Source: Rhizophagus clarus
Taxonomy: Eukaryota > Glomeromycota > Glomeromycetes > Glomerales > Glomeraceae
NCBI GenBank assembly: GCA_015698045.1
Contig: BLAL01000221.1
Coordinates: forward strand, 1 to 64,000
DNA: 64,000 nt
Reading direction: 5' to 3'
Positions 1-8,811 of the stretch are shown here, one piece after another. The position numbers and the translations under genes are program-made. The stretch's first letter is position 1; each line of letters starts with the position of its first letter. The notes under the pieces are model-generated. The model had not been told where the DNA came from, searched no databases, and worked only from the letters and a program-made list of their open reading frames with translations.

Positions 1-655
1 GAAGCCAGCGGTGGCTAAAGCCCCTATACATCCCCCTCCGTGGTGAAAACCTACCAGATCCCCTTCCAGTTAGGCTCCAGCGCCTTACGGCGCGTCTCTA
101 ACAATACCATGGATAAATACCATTTCCCCTGGTCCAACCTACTATATATACTCCTCAGACCATCCTCAGACCAATCATCAGACCATAGAAAACATAACAA
201 ATAAGCATCAAAATCACCGAAATAAAGGCAAAATCATAGACAACATTAGTGTGGTCTAATGGTCTAAGGAGAATTCCCAAAAAAGTCCTCCAAAAATTAA
301 GGTCCTTATATAAAAACTTTTTGGAAAATCTCTCGGACCATCGAACCAAACCCAAAAGTATCGATTTCACATTTCCAAAGCCTTCAGAACGTCAAATCAG
401 CTAAAATTCTGGTCCAAAAATTGGTCCAAATTTGTCCTAGGAGAAAATTCGCTCCTTGGACCAAAATATTAGCACCACTTTTAGGTCAATGACCTTGGTC
501 CAAACTCTGAATATATACTTTTCATACGAATCCATCGGCCGAGTTGTCATCATACTAGTCATCAGTCATTAGTCATCATACTAGTCATCAGTCATTAGTC
601 ATCATACTAGTCGCGATATTGGGCTATGCCAAGAAGTGGCGATATTACAGGACCT
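1..655 (+). repeat. Left terminal inverted repeat of the Maverick element
   Basis: Reverse complement of 13696-14353 with few differences, covering the GC-richer outer end and an inner block ending in CAGGACCT. It contains many GGTCC/GGACC words and about 2.5 copies of a 26-bp direct repeat (549-612) built from CATCATACTAGT and CATCAGTCATTAGT. No gene is seen; the short frame at 155-370 is mirrored in the other repeat copy and has no family resemblance. Confidence 0.93.
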
Positions 656-1006
656 ATCCATAGAAATACCGTACCTGAAAAAAAAAACAGCTAATATCGA
701 TCACCCAACTAAATGTTCAACTATCTCTTTTAATGGTTTTTTTAAAACCAAACTCTTTAGCACGCTTTGCATAATCTAGTTTTAATCCAAGAATAAATGC
801 TACTTTAATATTTATTATGATCCAAATCCTCAATTCGGCGCTATAGCATACAATTTTATTGACTCAAATATTCACTTACAGAGCTATCACCTTGTGTAGG
901 AGCTGGTATCCCTTCTTCTTGATCACTTTCTAATCTCGAAGTACTTGAGGAGTTGTTGGTCTTTTCATTGTTATGTTGTCACTAATAAATTGTATCATAT
1001 TTTCAA
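656..1006. other. Non-coding stretch with broken coding remnants
   Basis: Between the left inverted repeat and the zinc-ribbon gene. On the minus strand two short coding-like pieces are visible, one Ser/Glu-rich and ending near 859, one Lys-rich and ending near 716. They lie in different frames, without a usable start, and look like remains of one or two small element genes. Function unknown. Confidence 0.35.
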
Positions 1007-1322
1007 TTAATCCTCTTTTGTCGCTTCTCTTAAATACCTCTTAATATAAGCCTGAACTTTATCATCGGCATCCAAAATCTTAAGACCAAGTTTCTTAGCC
1101 TTCTTGTTTGTAGCCGTCTTCTTTCTCTTTTTCTTAGCATCCAGAACCTCTCTTTTGCTATGTAATTTAACCTCCCAATTCTCACCAGTAAGGGTGTTCT
1201 TGTGCGTCCCACAGATAATACCAATCACCATGAATTCGATATCGACCTTTATCAGTCATATCCTGAACTTCTGAAGAGGTTTCTGTCTTCTTTTTACACT
1301 TTGCACAATATATCTCTGTCAT
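1007..1322 (-). pseudogene. Small zinc-ribbon protein (DUF5679-like), frameshifted
   Basis: Read from the ATG at 1322, the product opens with a CAKCKKKT knuckle. About 30 residues later comes a second Cys pair (ICGT) in another frame, then a basic Lys/Arg tail. The two-knuckle plus basic layout resembles the small DUF5679 zinc-ribbon proteins found in large DNA viruses and related mobile elements. The frame breaks at about 1221-1222, where one base too many separates the two Cys pairs. Divergently arranged with the integrase, whose ATG is 46 bp away. Role unknown; nucleic-acid binding is an inference from the basic tail. Confidence 0.6.
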
Positions 1323-1368
1323 ATCCACAAATTTGAATTCTAGAAGTAAAACTTTAATTTTGAGCAAT

Positions 1369-2465
1369 ATGACCCCTTTAGAGAGGTATTACAAATTTTA
1401 TAACCTATCAGGGGTACCAGCACGTCTTCTTAAAGACCAAGAGCATTATAACATCTATCGAAGACCTCTAAAGGAGAAAAGATCTGAGCGTCCAAAAGTA
1501 ATCGTCTGGAAAGAAAATGCTACCCAGCAGTCTGATTTAGCAGAAATGCCTATAGACCCCAAGGGATACCATTATTTTCTCGTAGTAGTAGAAATATCCA
1601 GAAGACGAGTAGATGCTGAGCCTATCAAAAATAAGACAGCTAATAGCGTATTAAAAGCATTTATTAAAATATATGGACGTGGTCGTATCCAATCTCCTAC
1701 CCATAGACTAGAAACTGATTCTGGTTCAGAATTTACCAATTCACAAATACGTGATTTTTTCCTTAATAGCATTGGAGTTATGATGAGATTTGGAGAACCT
1801 GAACGTCATAAACAGCAATCATTTGCAGAGAGAGCAATTCAGGCTATAGAAAAACCGCTTTTCAGAAGAATGACAGCACAGGAACTAAAAACTGGTGCGA
1901 CGTCAGTGGAATGGTCTGAAGATTTCCATGATATAGTAAGATTAGTAGATGAACAGTGGCAAAGGGATCCACCTAAAATCCCAGAAGGTCCACCTAAAAT
2001 CGATAAAAATACAGAATTACTATTAGAGGGGACACAAGTTCGAACCAAACTTCATGAACCTATATCAGTACTTGGAAAAAAATTACATGGTAAGTTCAGA
2101 ATAGGCGACATTAAATGGGACCCAAAAGTTCGTATAATTAAGAAGCTTATCCTTTCTCCTGAACAGCCACCTACATATTTACTTGATGGACCACATGGTA
2201 GGTTAGGAGTATCTAGATGTGCATATACTAGAAAAGAACTACAGGTTATTCCAGCTAATGAAAACCCCCACCTGATTCGGTCATAAGAGGACGGCCAGAA
2301 AGATATGTACCTGAAAGGATTATTAAGCATCGTACTAGAAAGGGTCAACTCCAATACTTAGTCAAATGGGAGCGCTATCCAAAAGATGAATCTACATGGG
2401 AGCCAGCTGATAGATTACAAGAAGACGTCCCCAATCTAGTACGTATCTATAATGATACAAAATAG
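1369..2465 (+). pseudogene. Retroviral-type (rve) integrase with C-terminal chromodomain, split by a frameshift
   Basis: Integrase that would cut and join element ends to host DNA. The rve core shows the DDE triad in context: Asp in QSDLAEM, Asp in TDSGSEF and Glu in SFAERAIQ. The first ATG in frame is 1369; the frame is open from 1333 but without an earlier ATG. The core frame stops at 2286. A typical chromodomain (YLVKWERYPKDESTWEP) follows at once in the -1 frame and ends at 2465. The shift lies at the C5 run 2265-2269, where one more C would fuse the parts. Chromodomain integrases are known from Mavericks and Ty3 chromoviruses, where the domain steers insertion to methylated histone tails. 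No HHCC zinc finger is visible at the N-terminus. Confidence 0.88.
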
Positions 2466-2576
2466 GTTATATTTTTTTTTCGAAAAATCCTAAAATTGTA
2501 ATTAAAGATAAGGGTATAATAAAGTAAATCATATAATAAATATTCGAAATTAAACATATCCATTATATACTAAAAA

Positions 2577-3198
2577 ATGTATACTGACATTGCTACATTC
2601 TTAGATATATCCCCAGAGTGGGTAGAAAACTGGCTAAATACTCCAATCAAGGAAACTGGCCACAATGTTAATACTACTTTCAAGAGAACCGATATATTTC
2701 AAATACATGAAATTGCTCGTGTCATCATGTATCAACTTAACCAGCTTGCCGAAGAGGACTACTGGAAAGCTGTAATGGATTATAAGAATAGTGATGAAGA
2801 ATTAGAACATGCTTATAAAAATATGTAGGTACGAATAAAGCTCTTAAAGATTCTCTATATAAAAAATTTATGGATTTGGCCGATAAAAAAGAAAAGCTTT
2901 TGCGTATCAAGTAGAGATAGAAAAAATTATGTTACAAGGTGGATTTGCATATAAAGATACAGAAAAGATTTATATAATTTATCATATTAACATGCTAGCT
3001 AATGGGTTGGATCCTTATGAAATCCCAGGATTCGGTGAACCAGAAGAAGAATCATCTTGGCAACCAGATTACTGGGGAGATGAAGATTCAGACAATCCTG
3101 CAAATTGGCAATTGATGCCGAATGAATCTGATGAATCTGATGAGGATCTAAGTGATGATTCAAGCGATTCTGATGAAGATCCAGACTACCCTTATTAA
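2577..3198 (+). pseudogene. Uncharacterised acidic-tailed element protein, frame broken twice
   Basis: Three coding-like pieces follow each other in different frames: 2577-2828 (83 residues, ATG at 2577), about 2828-2918 (Lys-rich), and 2919-3198, ending in a run of Ser/Asp/Glu repeats (SDESDEDLSDDSSDSDEDPD). Together they would give one protein of about 205 residues. A TATACTAAA motif lies 11 bp before the ATG. No family recognised. The strongly acidic tail suggests a DNA mimic, histone-binding or packaging role, but that is a guess. Frame breaks lie near 2826 and near 2918. Confidence 0.5.
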
Positions 3199-3220
3199 AT
3201 GGATCTAATTTTATATTTTT

Positions 3221-3841
3221 TTATGTCCTATTTGCATCTGGAATTATAGGAATAAAATAGTCTTTATCATTGCAGGTAAGGGCGATATGATTTCGAGATT
3301 CATGAATATCATAATTATACCTTCTAAGGCACGCTCGGCTCAAACCAATTTCTCTATGCTTATACCCTTTTAGGACTACAAGATCTTCTTTAATGATACA
3401 ACTACCACTCTGTGGTGGTGAAAGGTTTATCGATACATTTTTTACTATACCAAATGTCTCACCATCCCCTGATGCACCAGTAATACTATGCTTTATAGAT
3501 TTATCAACTTTTAGTTTTAGTTCGTGACATGCTTCTTCTTGGATAAAGGAAACATTAGCACAGGAATCCGCTAGACACTGAATATTCACCCCATTTACAT
3601 TTCCATTTATAGCTAAAAGATCTTTAGTATTTTCCAATCGAGCGACATCAATATCCATAGCCGTTGGACCCAAATACTCTTCCTGTACTGCTGGTTGTTC
3701 TTGAGGGGCGCTATCATAATTTTCTAATATTTTATAGACGATCTCCTGAATAATCTTTCTGATATCAGCAAGCTTTAGAAGATTTAAAAGCTCCGTTTTA
3801 GTAAAATTCGTTGATGGCTTAATAGCAGGGATTTTTACCAT
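3221..3841 (-). CDS. Retropepsin-like aspartyl protease, downstream of Gag
   Basis: Probable protease that cleaves the Gag polyprotein. About residues 78-100 form the retropepsin entry: a strand, then ADSCANVSFI. The active-site triad therefore reads DSC rather than DTG/DSG. Near residue 167 the IGLSRACLRRYNYDIH stretch sits where retropepsins carry the second conserved (I/L)LG-type segment. The residue-1 ATG at 3841 may not be the true start: the same frame is open upstream to the A9 run at 3927-3935, where it would join Gag by a -1 shift. The first 70 residues are a Lys/Pro-rich linker and a helical segment. The Gly-to-Cys change in the triad may be a family trait or an inactivating change. 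Confidence 0.72.
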   Translation of the reverse strand: MVKIPAIKPSTNFTKTELLNLLKLADIRKIIQEIVYKILENYDSAPQEQPAVQEEYLGPTAMDIDVARLENTKDLLAINGNVNGVNIQCLADSCANVSFIQEEACHELKLKVDKSIKHSITGASGDGETFGIVKNVSINLSPPQSGSCIIKEDLVVLKGYKHREIGLSRACLRRYNYDIHESRNHIALTCNDKDYFIPIIPDANRT

Positions 3842-3921
3842 TTTAGTGGATTTAGATATCGATTTAGATGGTGCTGATTTAATTGCTGGTGGTGATGGTT
3901 TACCTTTACCTTTATTTGAAA

Positions 3922-3935
3922 CTATCTTTTTTTTT
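3922..3935 (-). promoter_or_regulatory. Candidate -1 ribosomal frameshift site between gag and protease
   Basis: On the minus strand the last codons of the gag frame are CAA AAA AAA AGA TAG. This contains A_AAA_AAA in the X_XXY_YYZ register, one codon before the stop. Slipping back one base enters the protease frame, which is open there. Retroelements commonly make Gag-Pro this way. A polymerase slip on A9, or a sequence error, would look the same. Confidence 0.55.
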
Positions 3936-5388
3936 GGACGAGCATAATTTCTCCATTCTCACCTTGAACCAATTCTATAGGTACACCTCGAATAGCATTG
4001 GAAGTATCCATAGGATCATCATGATCATCTAAGGAAAGTTCACGCATTGCCCTATTTAACTCTGCATCTTCACGTCTTTCCCTAGCTTTTGCGATTCTTT
4101 TAGCAATCTTACCAGCTAATCTTTGTTCCAATGTATTTCTAGGAGCAGATTTACTTGCTATATCAAATATCTGTTGTAAATGCCTATCATCATCCCTATC
4201 TTCATCAAATGGATTAGGACCTTCATCAGGGTATGGATCCTGTTCATAAAATCCCCAATCATCCTGATATTGAGGCTTAGGTTTGGGTTTAGGTCTATAA
4301 ACTGGCTTTACATCTCGAGCCTTAAGACTTTCCTGTAATTGACGAATTTGGGATTGAAACCCTTCAGCCTGTTGTTGCAATAATCGACTCATTTCTCCTT
4401 GGGTAACTGCATGATGTTGGACTGGTTTTAATATAACTGGCTCCTGACTAACTGGTGGCAATTGCTCTGGAATAATTTGTCTATCCCTCTGATACTGTAT
4501 ATTTTCTCGTCTTTCTCTACCAAGACGTAATTCAGACTTTCTTTTTTCAACTCGTTCAAGAAGACCTACTAATTCCTCTATATCTCGTTCAGCACCAATC
4601 CTTTCAGCCTCAATAGCACAATCATCATTCAGACCTCTTAGAAACTGATTAACTAAAACATCATTACCATAACCTAATAGTTCAGCACTTCTTCTAACTT
4701 TATCATAGAAATCTCGAACAGGCATATTTTCCTGAAAAAGGTTACCAAACCTTAACTGACGTCTGGCATTCTGTTGTGTAGGAAATTCATTACGCATTTT
4801 AATTAGAACATGACAGGGACGGGCTGGAATTACATACGGATGACCGACACCTGCTCCACCAGCAATTGCAACACCAGCTCCAGCACCACCACCAAGAACA
4901 TTGTGATTAAGAGGGTCATTAGTAAATTCCATACCAGCACGATTTAACCAAATATCTCTATTTCCTTCTATAGCATAATCGGGCCAGATATCAGTGACTG
5001 GATTATTAACACCTGCAGGTGGTACTGCACCATCAGTCATATGAGCTTGTGCAGGAGAACCTACAACCCATGTATTTACTGGACAATTACCAGCGTTACC
5101 AGCCAAAGCCTTAAATGCTGGCTCATCACCATGTGCAAGACGAAGAAGAATATTTCTAAGTCTAACTCTCTTTCCTAGGATATTAGCATCATACCATCTG
5201 GAGGCCGGACCAGTTAAGCAAGCACGAAGTATACCCATAGCTTTCTCCCAACCTGCTGGATTACCAGCAACAGCCGATGGATCAATTCCAATACTATGAA
5301 TATAGCCCTTATATAACTCAAAAAATCTCTCAAGATCATCGTCATCATTTCCAGCAAAAACTGGCATTCCTATTGCAACGGTAGCCAT
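3922..5388 (-). CDS. Ty3-type retrotransposon Gag (capsid) protein inside the Maverick element
   Basis: 488 residues from the ATG at 5388. Residues 8-70 match the N-terminal Gag capsid lobe: MPVFAGN start, acidic helix, then LTGPASRWYD. Residues about 208-256 match the C-terminal lobe: FQENMPVRDFYDKVRRSAEL followed by VNQFLRGLND. Between the lobes sits an insert of roughly 110 residues, Gly/Ala-rich at 165-182, absent from ordinary Ty3 Gags. Residues 260-300 are a charged helix; 310-420 are Gln/Pro-rich. No CCHC zinc knuckle is present. The start overlaps the upstream coiled-coil gene by 19 bp, so the two are probably expressed together. In Ty3 elements Gag forms the particle; that it forms the capsid here is an inference from the missing jelly-roll proteins. 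Confidence 0.82.
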   Translation of the reverse strand: MATVAIGMPVFAGNDDDDLERFFELYKGYIHSIGIDPSAVAGNPAGWEKAMGILRACLTGPASRWYDANILGKRVRLRNILLRLAHGDEPAFKALAGNAGNCPVNTWVVGSPAQAHMTDGAVPPAGVNNPVTDIWPDYAIEGNRDIWLNRAGMEFTNDPLNHNVLGGGAGAGVAIAGGAGVGHPYVIPARPCHVLIKMRNEFPTQQNARRQLRFGNLFQENMPVRDFYDKVRRSAELLGYGNDVLVNQFLRGLNDDCAIEAERIGAERDIEELVGLLERVEKRKSELRLGRERRENIQYQRDRQIIPEQLPPVSQEPVILKPVQHHAVTQGEMSRLLQQQAEGFQSQIRQLQESLKARDVKPVYRPKPKPKPQYQDDWGFYEQDPYPDEGPNPFDEDRDDDRHLQQIFDIASKSAPRNTLEQRLAGKIAKRIAKARERREDAELNRAMRELSLDDHDDPMDTSNAIRGVPIELVQGENGEIMLVQKKR

Positions 5389-6020
5389 ACTACTGTGGGA
5401 TTATCTGGAGGAGGATTGTTGACTATGGGATTTGCTTGTCTAATTCGAAACCACTGCGCTTGAATTCTAAGTACAGCCAATTGTGCTTGCATTCTATCAC
5501 GAATTCGTCCCAAGTTTCTAGATGTAAGTCGTTCTATTGCAAGTTGGTGTGTTAATCTATTATTTCTTTGTTGCAAAGTATCCCTAATTCTTCTTTGCCG
5601 TACTTGCTGATCTTGTAATTGATTAGCTTGATTACGATTTGCATTTACCAGATGATTTCTCTCATTTTGCAATCCGTTTCTCTCATTTTGACATGCAATA
5701 AGACGTTGTCTAATACCATGAATCTCACGTTCTCTAGCATTGGTCACTTCTTGCAAAAATCTTAATAAACCAGTCGAAGTATCAAGCTCTTCCCTAGTTT
5801 GTCTTGCTCTTTCTTCAACCTGTATACCATAAGCTATAATCAATCCAATAATATGCTTAATCTCATGATTAATATTTATAAGATTTGGTGTAACAGTCAT
5901 TCGACCATTTACCAGCAGGGCATCTGCGCCATTCTTAAGTGCATTAATTAGCTGATTAATATCCATTGCTACTAAATGTGCTGGAGGGGGTCCTGTAGGA
6001 TCAGTGGGAACATATGCCAT
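5370..6020 (-). CDS. Coiled-coil structural protein
   Basis: 216 residues from the ATG at 6020; the frame is open a little further upstream but only with a GTG. The N-terminus is Pro-rich (PTDPTGPPPAHL), followed by a helix. A long coiled coil rich in Gln, Asn, Arg and Leu runs from about residue 65 to 195, and the C-terminus is Pro-rich. No known family. It overlaps gag by 19 bp and shares a 40-bp divergent intergenic region with the ATPase. Its place directly before gag and protease suggests a particle component or scaffold, but this is inferred from position only. Confidence 0.7.
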   Translation of the reverse strand: MAYVPTDPTGPPPAHLVAMDINQLINALKNGADALLVNGRMTVTPNLININHEIKHIIGLIIAYGIQVEERARQTREELDTSTGLLRFLQEVTNAREREIHGIRQRLIACQNERNGLQNERNHLVNANRNQANQLQDQQVRQRRIRDTLQQRNNRLTHQLAIERLTSRNLGRIRDRMQAQLAVLRIQAQWFRIRQANPIVNNPPPDNPTVVWLPLQ

Positions 6021-6060
6021 TTTGAATATACTATACACTATATACTACTAATTGCTTAAA

Positions 6061-7251
6061 ATGGACTTATATGTATACAATTTGGATGAATATAGTAGTG
6101 ATACTAGGCAAGGAAATGAATATGCTCCAGTATGGAATTTTCGTCTTGCTGTAGCCGGTAGCTCAGATTCTGGAAAGACTACTATGCTTCTTAATTTACT
6201 AATGGGAGATGCAAAAGCCAAAGAGGATGGAAATCGATATATTCTTTGTGATGAAATAGTCCTTATTTGTAGGTATTTAGACGAACCTAAATGGCAAATG
6301 GTAAAAGATTTCTTTGATGATAGTGAAGACGTTACTTTTAGAGCGATTTCATATCACCAAATACCGGATGTAGAAGACTTTGACCCCAAAATTGCTACTG
6401 TAGTTATATTTGAGGATTTAATGGATGCCCCTAAAAACATCCAAGAAAAAATAACTGGATACTTTACCCATGGACGACATAGAAATATTTCGGCTATTTA
6501 TGTAGCCCAAAGATTCTTTGCCATCCCAAAAGCAATTCGAGAAAATGTAAATTATATTTCTCTACATGGTGGGCATGGTAGTTTAAGTGATACAAAGCGC
6601 ATCATTAGCCAATATACTAATGAGTCAGATTCTATTGCCCCAATCATTGATGAACTAACCTTAGGTAGGGAATTCATAGTATTTGACTTAAGACGCCCTA
6701 AAACTGACCCTTTAGCAATCAGAGTTCGATGGGATACTAGTCTTAGAACTTTTATGGAATCGTCCTTGAATAACGCTTCTAAAATGATCACGTGTTCATC
6801 CAAGAATGATCTAAGATGTCGATTTACTTCTTATGGGCAGAAGGCAATAGCTGAAGCTAAAAAGAATAATTTGTTAAAGGAATTTGCCCGAAACTTTCCT
6901 TCTCCTAAGGAACGTAAACTTTACTTAATACCAGACGCCTTATCGAAGGTAAAAAATTCAGAAATTTGGGCTAAATATGTTTTTAGAGAAGCTTATGGAA
7001 TAAATGATCGTACTCTTGGAAATGAGTATAAGAAATTCCTGTCCCAAGTTAAGAATGTATGTGTTACTAGAAATAATTCCCCAGTATCAGTAACACCTTT
7101 TGATCGATATAGAGAACTTTTGAATGAGCGTCCTCTAAGTGGTGAAAAAATAATAGAAGGTATTGAAGCACTTCTAAAACTATTCAATGATGGCTTAATG
7201 AAAAAGCCTACCCTACAAGTGGGAATTAACAGTCTATTCCATTCTTTCTAA
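6061..7251 (+). CDS. A32-like (FtsK/HerA superfamily) genome-packaging ATPase
   Basis: 396 residues from the ATG at 6061; the frame opens slightly earlier, at a TTG. Walker A is GSSDSGKT at 33-40. Walker B is VVIFEDL near 114-120. The downstream stretch THGRHRNISAIYVAQRFF, then IPKAIRENVNYI, is typical of the A32 family in Polintons, virophages and large DNA viruses, where the enzyme pumps DNA into capsids. Residues after about 240 form a helical C-terminal extension of unknown role. The gene is the only central plus-strand gene and its 3' end overlaps the convergent gene at 7226 by 26 bp. A packaging ATPase implies that the element once made, or still makes, particles. Confidence 0.9.
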   Translation: MDLYVYNLDEYSSDTRQGNEYAPVWNFRLAVAGSSDSGKTTMLLNLLMGDAKAKEDGNRYILCDEIVLICRYLDEPKWQMVKDFFDDSEDVTFRAISYHQIPDVEDFDPKIATVVIFEDLMDAPKNIQEKITGYFTHGRHRNISAIYVAQRFFAIPKAIRENVNYISLHGGHGSLSDTKRIISQYTNESDSIAPIIDELTLGREFIVFDLRRPKTDPLAIRVRWDTSLRTFMESSLNNASKMITCSSKNDLRCRFTSYGQKAIAEAKKNNLLKEFARNFPSPKERKLYLIPDALSKVKNSEIWAKYVFREAYGINDRTLGNEYKKFLSQVKNVCVTRNNSPVSVTPFDRYRELLNERPLSGEKIIEGIEALLKLFNDGLMKKPTLQVGINSLFHSF

Positions 7252-7783
7252 AAAGCTCAAGTAACTCTTCTCTAGTCGCATTTATAGTTATAGTACTTTT
7301 TTCCTTACCATCTATTACCATTCTTGACATTTTTGTTACTATGCCAAAGGCCTTCAATGCACGAGAAACAAAGTTTTTGCTTAAGGGATTATCTATTACA
7401 ATACAATACATACCATAAAATACGGCAAAGGGTTCATTTATCCCTTCTACATATAAATCAAATAAAAATCGATATAAAGCTTTTTCTCCTACATCCCTAT
7501 CTAGCTCATTAATTCGTTTGAGTAGCCAAATCTTGATCGATTCAACATCTGGTTCAATACTATTTAACTGTTCCTCATAGTCTCGAGTAAAGGTAAAAGT
7601 AAGTTCATCATCTAGAGAGACCGATCTATATATTTTGATTAGCTTATATATATTTTCATGTAAGCTGTCTATATCGGTACATCTTTGTACAGTTCGTCTG
7701 AATTCGATAGTAGATAGGCCTCTTCTTGGCTTGGCCAATACAAGTCCACAAACTGGGCAGTATTTTCTAATTTGCTCAACCAT
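7226..7783 (-). CDS. Uncharacterised zinc-knuckle protein with possible winged helix
   Basis: 185 residues, ATG at 7783. It begins with a CPVCG knuckle at residues 9-13; no clear second Cys pair follows, so zinc binding is uncertain or needs a partner. The C-terminal 50 residues (NFVSRALKAFGIVTKMSR, then a beta-like segment) resemble a winged-helix fold such as those at the end of phage and viral primase-helicases. Middle part helical. Family not recognised. It is last in the minus-strand replication block and its end overlaps the ATPase 3' end. Confidence 0.55.
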   Translation of the reverse strand: MVEQIRKYCPVCGLVLAKPRRGLSTIEFRRTVQRCTDIDSLHENIYKLIKIYRSVSLDDELTFTFTRDYEEQLNSIEPDVESIKIWLLKRINELDRDVGEKALYRFLFDLYVEGINEPFAVFYGMYCIVIDNPLSKNFVSRALKAFGIVTKMSRMVIDGKEKSTITINATREELLELFRKNGIDC

Positions 7784-7839
7784 TTTTTTCAGAATTATCT
7801 ACATAAAAAATAAAATTATTTAATTACCTGTTTTTATAT

Positions 7840-8424
7840 TCATTCTTTACTACAGTCTTCACAAAGACCGCTCTCAGGTAATTCGTTAAGATTTACAGGC
7901 ATTTGGCACTCCCTGCATAAGGCAATATTAAGTTCGGCAAGCCTTCTTGATTGTTCCTCTCGTTGTGCTTCTCTTCTTCTTTGTCTAGTAAATTGGCGTG
8001 CTTCTTCAACCCCTTGCCTATAACTTGGATTAAGTCGTTCCCATTCAGCACGATGAACAGTTATATTACGTGCAGTTTCCAAGTATTCAAGTCTAACCTG
8101 AGTATCTTGCAAATACAATAAAGATGGATTAGACTGCGCGATTTCTGCATATCTTGGAGGAACAAGATAGTAATCTTCTATTATTTCATACCCAGCCCTT
8201 TGAATTAAATAATAATACGTTCTAGTTCCAAATTGAACCATACGTCCAGTATCTACATTGAGATAACTTTCCCTTACAGAAGGAAGTGGAGGTGCAGTCG
8301 CTCTTCGAACCAATCCACTATCAAGATAATCATATCCTTCTAAAACTAGCTGATTGAAAGTTGAACCACCAACACGAATTGTTCTGCCGGTCAATGGATT
8401 AGTAGTATATCTATTAGCACTCAT
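7840..8424 (-). CDS. Protein with two 2-cysteine-adaptor-like repeats and a C-terminal zinc ribbon
   Basis: 194 residues, ATG at 8424. Residues 8-32 (NPLTGRTIRVGGSTFNQLV) match the NPxTGRxI..G.T...L pattern of the virus-specific 2-cysteine adaptor domain found in large DNA viruses. A second, weaker copy starts near residue 55 (NVDTGRMVQFGTRTYYYL). The C-terminus carries CRECQMPVNL and CEDC, a four-Cys ribbon. Between them lies a basic helix. The gene is preceded by a 12-bp motif shared with the helicase gene and by the six-unit 53-bp repeat. Adaptor domains usually tether other catalytic domains; no enzyme domain is seen here. Confidence 0.6.
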   Translation of the reverse strand: MSANRYTTNPLTGRTIRVGGSTFNQLVLEGYDYLDSGLVRRATAPPLPSVRESYLNVDTGRMVQFGTRTYYYLIQRAGYEIIEDYYLVPPRYAEIAQSNPSLLYLQDTQVRLEYLETARNITVHRAEWERLNPSYRQGVEEARQFTRQRRREAQREEQSRRLAELNIALCRECQMPVNLNELPESGLCEDCSKE

Positions 8425-8437
8425 CTTTTTTTATTGT

Positions 8438-8449
8438 TACTTTAGTATA
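8438..8449 (-). promoter_or_regulatory. Promoter-like motif shared with the helicase gene
   Basis: TACTTTAGTATA on the plus strand, so TATACTAAAGTA in the direction of the gene, 14 bp before its ATG at 8424. The identical 12-mer precedes the helicase gene at 13565. A second shared word, AATTACGATTTTTTT, lies a little further upstream of both genes. Confidence 0.5.
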
Positions 8450-8491
8450 GGCTATATTCAATTACGATTTTTTTCTAAAAATGAAAAATCT

Positions 8492-8809
8492 CTAGTGACA
8501 AAGTTACTTCGTCATCAGCCTTTGCACAAAATTTTTAATATTGCCTAGTGACAAAGTTACTTCGTCATCAGCCTTTGCACAAAATTTTTAATATTGCCTA
8601 GTGACAAAGTTACTTCGTCATCAGCCTTTGCACAAAATTTTTAATATTGCCTAGTGACAAAGTTACTTCGTCATCAGCCTTTGCACAAAATTTTTAATAT
8701 TGCCTAGTGACAAAGTTACTTCGTCATCAGTCTTTTATGCAAAAAATAAAAAATGCCTAGTGACAAAGTTACTTCGTCATCAGCCTTTGCATACAATTTT
8801 TAATAATAA
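8492..8809. repeat. Six direct repeats of 53 bp with an internal near-palindrome
   Basis: Units start at 8492, 8545, 8598, 8651, 8704 and 8757. The first four are identical; units five and six are diverged in their 3' half. Each holds TGACAAAGTTACTTCGTCA, a 9+1+9 inverted repeat with one mismatched pair. The array fills the whole gap between two minus-strand genes. It could be an operator, an iteron-type binding site, or a simple minisatellite. Confidence 0.9.
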
Positions 8810-8811
8810 AT

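Noticed and set aside
155-370. Minus-strand open frame with a membrane-like segment in the left inverted repeat
   Set aside because: It lies wholly within the repeat. The corresponding frame in the right copy (13880-14104) has a different translation, and there are no coding signs; treated as chance.
3221-5388. Complete LTR retrotransposon nested in the Maverick
   Set aside because: Gag and protease are present but no reverse transcriptase, RNase H, LTR or tRNA primer site is found around them. The integrase at 1369 is on the opposite strand and of Maverick type.
8492-8809. CRISPR-like array
   Set aside because: The units are head-to-tail copies without unique spacers and lie in a eukaryotic mobile element.
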